Assembly (NCBI GenBank): GCA_023442495.1
Contig: JAEZZB010000011.1
Location: forward strand, 1-13,347
Source of the DNA: Bacillota bacterium
Lineage (GTDB): Bacteria > Bacillota > Clostridia > Tissierellales > Peptoniphilaceae
Length of the DNA stretch: 13,347 bases
Reading direction: 5' to 3'
In this document: positions 5,541 to 11,975 of the stretch, piece by piece
Position numbering within the stretch: the first letter of the stretch is position 1
How the letters are laid out: each line of letters opens with the position of its first letter
Translations under genes and position numbers: made by a program
Notes under the pieces: generated by a model
What the model was told of the DNA's origin: nothing
What the model saw: only the letters and a program-made list of their open reading frames with translations
The model's database searches: none

Positions 5541-8500
5541 TTATTTCACTTCTTCTTTTTTCTTGTTGATGTTTACTAGTGCTCCAAATGCTACTGCCAA
5601 TATTGCTACTGGAAGGATTATGCCAGCATCACCTGTAGCTGGGTTCTTGTCACCAGGTTTAACTGTAACATCTGTTGAACCGCCGTTGTTGTTTCCGCCA
5701 GTGTTATTGTTTCCACCGTTGTTTCCATTGTTGTTATCAACGTTTCCGTTATCATTGTTATCAACATTTCCGTTGTTGTTGTCGTTGTTGTCGTCATTAT
5801 CAGCAACCTCTTTATTTTCAATAACAAATGAATCAACTAGGTGTGGTGTTCTTTCTGTTCCTTTTTCACCATCGATTTGATAAAGCATTACTGTTAGTTT
5901 TGTATCCTCAACGATGTATCTTGCAAAGTTTTGTGATACTGAATCTCTTGCATTTGAGTGGGAAGTCTTAAATTCTTCTGGTTGTGATGGTTGTCCACCA
6001 AATGCAAATAAGTTTTGATATTCATCTATTAAAGCTTGAGGGGTTTTATTTCTAATTTTCGCTTCTTTATCTAGATAATTTGCAACCTTTGGTCTTACCA
6101 TTCTTAAGTGGTCAATTCCCTTGTTGTAGATATCATCATATGCTTTTGTACCACCCGTGTTTGGAAGTATAAATGTTGTTCCCTTTGGATTTGTGTAATG
6201 ATCAATACCATTTACTACTGTCGCTTCATCTGCTACTTTTCCAAAAAATGGACTTTCTTCATATGGTGCATATACCAATGATTTTGTTCTTGAAATTACA
6301 TGGTCGTGACCTTGTAGTGCTAAGTCAACATCAAGTTCATCGATTAATTGCATGAATTCGTCTTTTACTGCCATTACATCATCGTCTTGTAAAGAATGGT
6401 AGCTCTTTGAGAATAATGGTTTGTGATAATTTAATACTATCCATTTTGCTCCATTTGCTCTTGCTTGTTCAACGTCTTTCTTAATCCATGCCAATTGGTC
6501 CGGTCCTAATGCCTTTCCATCTAATTTGTAATCATTTGTATTTAATGATAGGAAGTGCATTCCGTTGAAATCATATGAGTAGTATGATCCACCGTCGATT
6601 GCATCATTTACAGCTTCTACATTTACATGTCTATTATAAATTGTGGTATCACCTTCATCGTATACTTTTGTATATTTCTTTGTTTCAGGATTATATTTTA
6701 GCGAAGATGAACCATATTCGTCATGGTTTCCAGAGTTAACTGCTATTGTTGTATTCAAGAATGAATCTTTTGATTTTTCATATAGGTCTAGCCATTCGTC
6801 TTCAACCGCTGCTGTTTCAACGATATCACCTGTATGAACTACAAAACTTGCTTCCGGTGCTATCTCTAATGCTTTTCTGATTGTATCAGCTCCATACCAA
6901 GCTTCATCAAATAGATTTTCATTTTGCCAGTAGTTTTGTGTATCTGTGTAGTGTAAGAATTCAAATTTTTCTCCAGATTCACCTGATGTTACAAATGATC
7001 CGATTTCTGTATATCCTTTTGTTGCACTACCGATTTTATAGTAGTATCTTGTATTTGCTTCAAGTCCTGTTGCTAATGCTTTGTATACATGTTCTGTTAC
7101 ATAAAGTCTATCTGGGTAAGCATATGTGTCAGCTCCCATGTCTTTTGCAATAGTTCCTAAATCACTTATCTTTCCTGCATTTTCATCTGTAAAATATCCA
7201 ATTACTTCACCATCTTTTAGAGCTTTGTATAGGAATCGTCCATTTTTCGCTCTTTCATAGTACATTGATGATACTTCTTCAATTTCAGGTTTAAATGTAA
7301 TTGCATTTGACATTGATTTATCTTTTGAAACCAATACTTCTGAATCTTCAATCTTATCTGTCGTGTACCAATTAAATGCTTTTTGAGTTTGTGTGTCACC
7401 TTTGAATGTTACAATTGCTCTGTTTGGAATATTGTTTATTACTTTTTCCATCGTTTCTGGTTTTGCAACTTTATTTACTTTAATTCTTCCATCTGTTTGT
7501 GCTGTAAATGGACCATTTGCACTTAATTGTCCAATATAGTCAGCAAAAATATCTAACATTGCACCATGTAATATGTTTTGATATGCACCCTCAAACATTG
7601 TATATCCATCTCCACCAACTGCCATAAAGTCATTAGTTGCAAGTTTGTATGTCTTTGCTAAATCTACTGGTTCCCCACCAATTTTAACATTTACAATCTT
7701 AACTTCACCAGAAGAACTATCTATCGTGTATTCGATTCCTGAAACTTGTGGGAATCCACCATTTGGATTTGGATATTTTGAAGCACCATGATTTATTGCA
7801 TCAACGATATCTTTACCTGTAGTTTCAATAACCGTTACTAAATTTCCAAATGGTAAAACTGTCAAAGCCTCTCCCATTGTGATTTCACCTGCATCGATAC
7901 TAGCTCTTATTCCACCACCATTTGTAAGTGCAGCATCTGCTCCCGTTGCAATTCTCATTGCATCAGTTATAAGGTCTGCTAAATTTGTTTCCCTAGTACG
8001 AACATGTTCTCTTAAACCGTCAAGCTCTGTAGTTGTATGACCAATCACTTGAGATAAGACTTTTTCATTCTCGGATTCATATTGATTGATTAAATCAAGT
8101 ACTTCTTGATTTTCTTTAGCATTTACAACTTCTTCATCAGATACATTTATCATTCTTGAAGCTGGTATTTTGCTACCATCTTCTTTCATAGTAATTGTAG
8201 TTACCCCAATATTGTTAAAATGTTGTCCAGTGCTTGCTATAAATAATCCCTTATATTCATTTCCATTTGGATATAGGCTGTGGCTATGTCCATCTATGAT
8301 TACATCTATATCATCTTTATTTGAAAGTTCGTCTAATAGTGTAAATGTATTTACTTCTGATGCTAAGTCTGTTCCTAAATGACTTAATAGCACAATTACT
8401 TCTGCTCCTTTAGCCTTTAAGTCTTTAATAGAGTCTTGAGCTGATGATAAAACTTGATCAAAATCTAATCCTTTTGTGTTATTTGGATGTGATTTATAAA

Positions 8501-9191
8501 CTGTTTCTGGTGTAGATAATCCAAATACACCTACTTTAATTCCGTCTACATCAAAAACTTTGTTTGATTGTAAGAAATTAGACCCATCTTCTTTAACCTT
8601 GATATTTGCTGAAAGGAATTCTAAATTTGATCCCTTTGTAGATAATTCTAATAGTCTGTCTTTTCCATAGTTGAAATCGTGATTACCTGGTACTATAGCT
8701 GAAAACCCTGTTAAATCTAATAGTTTTACAATGCTTTCACCTTGAGATAATGTAGCAAAATTCGTGCCATGAGTAGCATCTCCTGCATCTAAAGCAATTG
8801 TTGGTCCATTTTTCTTAAATTCATCAATTATTGTCTTAGCTTTTGGATATCCAATAATTGATCCTTCTTCATAGTTATATCTACCATGAGTATCATTAAC
8901 ATGAAGGATAGTTAATGTTTTGTCTCCTGCTTCTGCTTTAGTAGATTCGCCTGATTCTACATTCTCAACTACAGCTTTATCTGCTTTTTCTTCAGTAGCT
9001 GTATTTTCACTTTCTATCTTTTGTTCTAAACTTTCCCCAATAGAACTTTTGTGATTTTCACTTATGCTTTCTTGTGTTTCTTCAGCAGTTTCTTCTGCAA
9101 AAGTTTCTTCAAGCATAGCAGCAAAAGATGGTTGAATTATTTGGAATAATACAACAAAAGCTAACAAAAATGCTAATATTTTTTTCTTCAT
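5541..9191 (-). CDS. Wall-anchored bifunctional 5'-nucleotidase / metallophosphatase
   Basis: A 1216-residue secreted protein. Signal peptide 1-25 (MKKK, hydrophobic core, cleavage near SFAA). Residues 26-90 are an acidic Glu/Ser-rich stalk. Domain 1 (92-345) is a calcineurin-like metallophosphatase with metal ligands in HVNDTHG (97-103), GDATHG (137-142), GNHDF (169-173), SHLG (270-273) and GHSHS (301-305). Residues 380-570 are the 5'-nucleotidase C-terminal substrate domain (TNGGGIRA 423-430, GGDGYTMF 526-533). Residues 590-735 look like the beta-sandwich that precedes purple-acid-phosphatase domains. Domain 2 (743-1015) is a second metallophosphatase: YTDTQ, TGDIV (787-791), GNHDE (821-825), NYHKP (921-925), GHDH (961-964). 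An Asn/Gly/Asp-rich spacer (1131-1172) precedes the sortase signal NPATG (1183-1187), a hydrophobic segment and a KKKEE tail. It probably releases nucleosides and phosphate, possibly adenosine, at the cell surface (inference). Ribosome binding site AGGAGG. Own promoter and terminator, so a single-gene unit. Confidence 0.92.
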   Translation of the reverse strand: MKKKILAFLLAFVVLFQIIQPSFAAMLEETFAEETAEETQESISENHKSSIGESLEQKIESENTATEEKADKAVVENVESGESTKAEAGDKTLTILHVNDTHGRYNYEEGSIIGYPKAKTIIDEFKKNGPTIALDAGDATHGTNFATLSQGESIVKLLDLTGFSAIVPGNHDFNYGKDRLLELSTKGSNLEFLSANIKVKEDGSNFLQSNKVFDVDGIKVGVFGLSTPETVYKSHPNNTKGLDFDQVLSSAQDSIKDLKAKGAEVIVLLSHLGTDLASEVNTFTLLDELSNKDDIDVIIDGHSHSLYPNGNEYKGLFIASTGQHFNNIGVTTITMKEDGSKIPASRMINVSDEEVVNAKENQEVLDLINQYESENEKVLSQVIGHTTTELDGLREHVRTRETNLADLITDAMRIATGADAALTNGGGIRASIDAGEITMGEALTVLPFGNLVTVIETTGKDIVDAINHGASKYPNPNGGFPQVSGIEYTIDSSSGEVKIVNVKIGGEPVDLAKTYKLATNDFMAVGGDGYTMFEGAYQNILHGAMLDIFADYIGQLSANGPFTAQTDGRIKVNKVAKPETMEKVINNIPNRAIVTFKGDTQTQKAFNWYTTDKIEDSEVLVSKDKSMSNAITFKPEIEEVSSMYYERAKNGRFLYKALKDGEVIGYFTDENAGKISDLGTIAKDMGADTYAYPDRLYVTEHVYKALATGLEANTRYYYKIGSATKGYTEIGSFVTSGESGEKFEFLHYTDTQNYWQNENLFDEAWYGADTIRKALEIAPEASFVVHTGDIVETAAVEDEWLDLYEKSKDSFLNTTIAVNSGNHDEYGSSSLKYNPETKKYTKVYDEGDTTIYNRHVNVEAVNDAIDGGSYYSYDFNGMHFLSLNTNDYKLDGKALGPDQLAWIKKDVEQARANGAKWIVLNYHKPLFSKSYHSLQDDDVMAVKDEFMQLIDELDVDLALQGHDHVISRTKSLVYAPYEESPFFGKVADEATVVNGIDHYTNPKGTTFILPNTGGTKAYDDIYNKGIDHLRMVRPKVANYLDKEAKIRNKTPQALIDEYQNLFAFGGQPSQPEEFKTSHSNARDSVSQNFARYIVEDTKLTVMLYQIDGEKGTERTPHLVDSFVIENKEVADNDDNNDNNNGNVDNNDNGNVDNNNGNNGGNNNTGGNNNGGSTDVTVKPGDKNPATGDAGIILPVAILAVAFGALVNINKKKEEVK

Positions 9192-9266
9192 TATGCCTCC
9201 TAAATAAAATCGTATAGTGATGGTAAATATATACCTTTTTCAGTATATAGAAGTCATATGTGAATT

Positions 9267-9295
9267 ATATTATTTTCTTGTAAAATGAATGTTAA
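9267..9295 (-). promoter_or_regulatory. Promoter of the wall-anchored nucleotidase
   Basis: On the minus strand TTAACA (9290-9295), a 17-bp spacer and TATAT-type -10 TAATAT (9267-9272) lie about 75 bases upstream of the start codon. The leader contains a short GGTA / TACC dyad (near 9211-9224). No riboswitch recognised. Confidence 0.5.
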
Positions 9296-9310
9296 ACTTA
9301 TTTATTAACG

Positions 9311-9340
9311 AAAAAAGAGAAGCCTAATAATGACTTCCCT
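9311..9340 (-). terminator. Rho-independent terminator of the sirtuin gene
   Basis: On the minus strand AGGGAAGTC, a 7-base loop and GGCTTCTCT form a 9-bp stem (two wobble pairs), followed directly by TTTTTT. It starts about 20 bases after the sirtuin stop codon and separates it from the nucleotidase promoter. Confidence 0.85.
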
Positions 9341-9362
9341 TTAAATATTTCAAATTATACAA

Positions 9363-10106
9363 TTATAGAGATTTTTCTAGTCCCTTGAAGAAATTTCCCA
9401 TTTCGTCTTCTACCACATAATTTGCGACCGAGCTATTTCCGTAAACTTCCTTATTTATAAATATTGATTTTGCGCCATTGTAAAAATTAATAAAACTTGC
9501 CGCAGGATAGACTACAAGTGAGGTGCCTGCAATGATTAGGACATCTGCATGGGCAATGGCATTTATAGATTGTTGAACTATTTGTTGATTTAGACCTTCG
9601 CCATAAAGCACAACATCAGGTCTTATATAACCTCCGCAATCACAGTAATTTGCACCTTTTGTTGCTAAAATATCTTCTTTAGGATATTCCTTCCCACACT
9701 CCATACAATAATAATCACGAAGATTACCATGAATTTCTAGGACATTTGTACTTCCTGTCATTTGATGCAAACTGTCAATATTTTGAGTAATAATAGCCTT
9801 TAACTTACCCATCTCTTCCAATTTTCTTAAAACTTTATGTGTAATATTTGGCTTAGCATCCTCATAAATGAGATTTTCCTTATAATACTTACTAAACTCT
9901 TCGGGGTTTTCCATCAAAAACTCGTGACTTAACATGTATTCCGGACTATAACCCGTTTCATTTTCCTTATTGTAAAGTCCTGTAGCAGATCTAAAATCCG
10001 GTATTCCACTTTCAGTCGAAACCCCCGCCCCACCGAAAAATACAATATTGTTGGAATTTAGGATAATGTCATATAATTTTTTGTAATCGTTGTTTGGAAT
10101 TAACAT
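9363..10106 (-). CDS. Sirtuin, NAD-dependent protein deacylase (Sir2 family)
   Basis: A 247-residue cytoplasmic sirtuin that removes acyl groups from lysines, using NAD and giving nicotinamide and O-acetyl-ADP-ribose. NAD-binding signature GGAGVSTESGIPDFRS (25-40); QNID (108-111); catalytic His126 in the IHGN motif; zinc cysteines Cys134 and Cys137 (CMEC) and Cys155 and Cys157 (CDC), the second pair being C-x-C; GTSLVVYPAA (194-203) for the ribose side. Length and domain content are those of ordinary bacterial single-domain sirtuins, with no extra effector domain, so a housekeeping deacetylase is more likely than a defence NADase. The Tyr/Arg pair that marks desuccinylases (CobB/SIRT5 type) is not evident after DFRS. 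Start chosen for AAGGAG seven bases before ATG. It is followed by its own terminator; no operon partner. Confidence 0.93.
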   Translation of the reverse strand: MLIPNNDYKKLYDIILNSNNIVFFGGAGVSTESGIPDFRSATGLYNKENETGYSPEYMLSHEFLMENPEEFSKYYKENLIYEDAKPNITHKVLRKLEEMGKLKAIITQNIDSLHQMTGSTNVLEIHGNLRDYYCMECGKEYPKEDILATKGANYCDCGGYIRPDVVLYGEGLNQQIVQQSINAIAHADVLIIAGTSLVVYPAASFINFYNGAKSIFINKEVYGNSSVANYVVEDEMGNFFKGLEKSL

Positions 10107-10147
10107 AATAGCTCCTTAGTGTTAAATTTGTTGTGTTTAATATAGTG

Positions 10148-10165
10148 GGAATCGCTTGCGATTCC
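10148..10165. repeat. 18-bp near-palindrome, second copy at 11384-11401
   Basis: GGAATCGCTTGCGATTCC folds as GGAATCGC / GCGATTCC. The same 18 bases occur at 11384-11401, and the match continues, with one mismatch, through TCATTTTA. Here it sits 41 bp upstream of the sirtuin start codon and exactly 29 bp from the first unit of the 65-bp array. A TATAAT (10181-10186, minus) lies just upstream, so if that is the sirtuin promoter the hairpin is in the 5' leader. It has no T-run and is not an obvious terminator in this position. Confidence 0.75.
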
Positions 10166-10194
10166 TTCATTTTATTTGTGATTATAGGCTTGAG

Positions 10195-10425
10195 TCGGGT
10201 ACATTTACATTTTTCATCATTTATACCCTACTTAAGAAATGATGAATGAAGGTGAAAAATCGGGTACATTTGCATTTTTCATCATTTATACCCTACTGAC
10301 TTTTTGACCTTTCCGTGTCTAAAGTAGGGTATTTTCCTCACTTTCTCCATTTGTACCCTACTCTTCAGCCTCATTTAACAAATCCTAAATAGGGTACATT
10401 CTATACTTTCTCTATTTGTACCCTA
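10195..10425 (-). repeat. CRISPR-like array: four 36-bp dyad units, 29-bp spacers, exact 65-bp period
   Basis: Units occupy 10195-10230, 10260-10295, 10325-10360 and 10390-10425; all are 36 bp and all gaps are 29 bp. Each unit starts T-A/C-GGGTA and ends TACCCTA, so its ends are inverted repeats. The last unit has a perfect 9-bp stem (TAGGGTACA / TGTACCCTA). Units 1 and 2 agree at 35 of 36 positions, units 3 and 4 at 30 of 36, and units 1 and 3 at 24 of 36. Twenty-three columns are invariant, including ATTT at positions 25-28 and TTTC at 18-21. The gaps are mostly unlike each other, but the first gap contains AAATGATGAA (10237-10246), the complement of TTCATCATTT in units 1 and 2. The array begins 21 bp after the stop codon of the nuclease-like gene and would lie in its transcript. 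Divergence between units is too high for an ordinary active CRISPR array, and no cas gene is in the window. Confidence 0.85.
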
Positions 10426-10446
10426 TTTTTCACTTATAATTAAAAA

Positions 10447-11238
10447 TCAAAGAAAATGTTCTTTCAATAATTTATATACATCATTTTGATTTAACGGATT
10501 TGTTGAGGTCTCGAATGTGTAAAAGATGTTTTTTCCTTGGATGAATCCGCTTTGTGTGTAGTTTGATATTTTTTTTACTGTTTTATTAACGTATAATAGT
10601 TCATCAAGCATTCCAAAATGTTCAATATATATTTCTTCACAGTTTCTATTAAATATCAGAAAATCAGGATATACTATTTCTCCATTTTTGAGTCTTAATT
10701 CCGGTTCAATTCTATAAGGAATCTTTAATTCAAATAGAATGTCCGCTATTAATCTTTCACTTTTTGATCTTACTATTTCGCCTTTTCTTGTGTAAATAAT
10801 TGTTGTGTGTTCATAAGGATTGGATTTATATTTTTGCTTACTCCATGCATTTGCATGCATTTCCCAAGTTGGAACTAATGGTGTAGTGACATTTTTTCTA
10901 TGTTTTGTCAAACTGTTATAATAATTATCGATTTGATTATGATCATAAACTCGATTAAGTTTCTTTACATATTGCAAAGTTCTTTTTACCATGGCTTTTA
11001 TTTTAATGTCATATGGTTTTTGAGCCAACTTCCTTATAAATTCCATACTTGATTTAGGAATGTAGTTTTTTATTTTCTCTAAACCACTATAAAACACATG
11101 ATAATAAACTGGATTACCTTTTTTATCTTCAATACTTAGACTACCTTCAACCTCTATAGAGTCTTTGTTATCGATTAAGCGGTTGTATTCTTCGTATTTT
11201 CTTTCTAGTTCTACTAAATGGTCTTTTGCAGTTTTCAT
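10447..11238 (-). CDS. PD-(D/E)XK nuclease-like protein of unknown role
   Basis: A 263-residue protein. The N-terminal part (1-130) is charged and helical, with a possible coiled coil at 3-25 and a basic Lys/Arg-rich stretch at 69-96 that could contact nucleic acid. The C-terminal part (about 140-263) carries a restriction-endonuclease-like pattern: RSKSE (157-161), YPDF (190-193) and YIEHFG (204-209), giving Glu161, Asp192 and Glu206 as candidate metal-binding residues. The usual lysine of the E-x-K motif is not in place; Glu206 is followed by His207. From memory, similar proteins with the S-K-S-E, Y-P-D-F and E-H-F-G motifs are common as hypothetical proteins in Clostridia, without a known function. 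Ribosome binding site AAGGGG. It has no coding partner; directly downstream lies the 65-bp repeat array, which would be its 3' untranslated region. Nuclease activity is inferred only. Confidence 0.75.
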   Translation of the reverse strand: MKTAKDHLVELERKYEEYNRLIDNKDSIEVEGSLSIEDKKGNPVYYHVFYSGLEKIKNYIPKSSMEFIRKLAQKPYDIKIKAMVKRTLQYVKKLNRVYDHNQIDNYYNSLTKHRKNVTTPLVPTWEMHANAWSKQKYKSNPYEHTTIIYTRKGEIVRSKSERLIADILFELKIPYRIEPELRLKNGEIVYPDFLIFNRNCEEIYIEHFGMLDELLYVNKTVKKISNYTQSGFIQGKNIFYTFETSTNPLNQNDVYKLLKEHFL

Positions 11239-11336
11239 TTTTTCCCCTTTTCAAAGTGAACTATTTAATTTAATTATATATGAACTAGGATTTTAAAAAA
11301 CGCCAACATTATTACAAAAACTTAATACATAACTAC

Positions 11337-11370
11337 AAAAAAACCGAGAAAATATTTTCTCAGTTTTTTA
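11337..11370 (-). terminator. Bidirectional-type terminator after the YbaK/PrdX gene
   Basis: GAGAAAATATTTTCTC (11346-11361) is a perfect 16-bp palindrome flanked by an A-run with CC on one side and AG with a T-run on the other, so it has stem plus T-tract on both strands. It lies about 40 bases after the YbaK/PrdX stop codon and upstream of the nuclease-like gene. No plus-strand gene nearby needs it. Confidence 0.8.
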
Positions 11371-11379
11371 CTTAAATAT

Positions 11380-11405
11380 TGACGGAATCGCTTGCGATTC
11401 CGTCA
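11380..11405. repeat. 26-bp hairpin containing the repeated 18-mer palindrome
   Basis: TGACGGAATCGC and GCGATTCCGTCA are exact reverse complements separated by TT: a 12-bp stem. The core 18 bases are identical to 10148-10165. It starts two bases after the YbaK/PrdX stop codon and precedes the terminator at 11337-11370. No T-run follows, so it may protect the 3' end or be a dispersed intergenic repeat. Confidence 0.8.
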
Positions 11406-11407
11406 TT

Positions 11408-11890
11408 TTACAGTTCCACTACATTCACTTCATATCCAATATCGTCAAAGTATCTGAATAAATCTGTGGTTTTTAGGAACATTGTTTTTTCGTTGGTGTT
11501 TGGGTGGAAGGTCATTATTTCTTCGTCGACGATTTTCTTGTCCATGTAGATTTGGACATCTTTGTCGTCGTTATTTAGTAATCCAAATGGTGAAACGACA
11601 CCTGGCGCAAGTTTCATTTTTTCATAGAGGCTTTGTTCTGAAGCCATTTTTATTTGTTTTTCGCCGACAAGTTCTTTGAATTTATCCATATCAAGTCTCT
11701 TGTAGTCGTCCATAATGACAAGGTAGAAATTTCTCTTTTTCTTATTTGTTAGAAACATCGTTTTGGTTCGAACGCCTTCCATGCCTTCTATGAATTTATC
11801 AGCTTGTTCTGTAGTTAGCGCTGGTTCATGCTCTACAATGTCATATTCTATATTTAGCTCTTCTAACTTATCAATTACTTTTTCAAACAT
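11408..11890 (-). CDS. YbaK/PrdX-type prolyl-tRNA editing protein
   Basis: A 160-residue free-standing editing protein of the YbaK / ProRS-associated (INS-like) superfamily, PrdX branch. It hydrolyses mischarged tRNA, in this branch probably Ala-tRNA(Pro), in the cytoplasm. Family pattern: VEHEPALTTEQADKF (19-33), then GVRTKTMFLTNKKK (39-52) with the conserved lysine Lys43; LVIMDDYKRLD (56-66); the loop GVVSPFGLLNN (96-106); and FHPNTNEKT (127-135). Length fits the 155-170 of the branch. Ribosome binding site AGGAGG nine bases upstream of ATG. It has its own promoter and terminator. The alternative Cys-tRNA(Pro) deacylase (YbaK proper) is less likely, because the FHPN and GVVSPFGLL patterns are those of PrdX/ProXp-ala. 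Confidence 0.88.
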   Translation of the reverse strand: MFEKVIDKLEELNIEYDIVEHEPALTTEQADKFIEGMEGVRTKTMFLTNKKKRNFYLVIMDDYKRLDMDKFKELVGEKQIKMASEQSLYEKMKLAPGVVSPFGLLNNDDKDVQIYMDKKIVDEEIMTFHPNTNEKTMFLKTTDLFRYFDDIGYEVNVVEL

Positions 11891-11925
11891 CTTTGGACCT
11901 CCTACAAAATTTATATATAGTTATA

Positions 11926-11954
11926 ATTATATCAGATTACATGTATTTTGTCTA
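11926..11954 (-). promoter_or_regulatory. Promoter of the YbaK/PrdX gene
   Basis: On the minus strand TAGACA (11949-11954), a 17-bp spacer and a perfect TATAAT (11926-11931) lie about 36 bases upstream of the start codon. Its presence so close to the end of the glycerate kinase gene makes independent transcription likely, and no terminator is visible between them. Confidence 0.7.
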
Positions 11955-11975
11955 AAATAGCTACTTGGAGCAATT

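Noticed and set aside
5618..5836. 72-residue Thr-rich minus-strand frame
   Set aside because: It is a shifted reading of the Asn/Gly-rich spacer region of the surface protein, where the repeated AAT/AAC triplets keep other frames open.
9363..10106. Sirtuin as part of an anti-phage system with the neighbouring nuclease
   Set aside because: It is a single-domain sirtuin with an intact zinc site, its own terminator, and no effector or sensor domain; defence sirtuins are larger multi-domain proteins.
10195..10425. Calling the 65-bp array an ordinary CRISPR array
   Set aside because: Repeat units differ at up to a third of positions, one spacer mirrors the repeat, there is no leader or cas gene in the window, and only four units exist. 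Annotated as a repeat array instead.
10195..11238. Type III toxin-antitoxin (ToxIN-like) with tandem RNA repeats
   Set aside because: Antitoxin repeats there are directly adjacent and lie upstream of the toxin; here they are spaced by 29 bp and downstream, and the protein has nuclease-fold motifs unlike ToxN.
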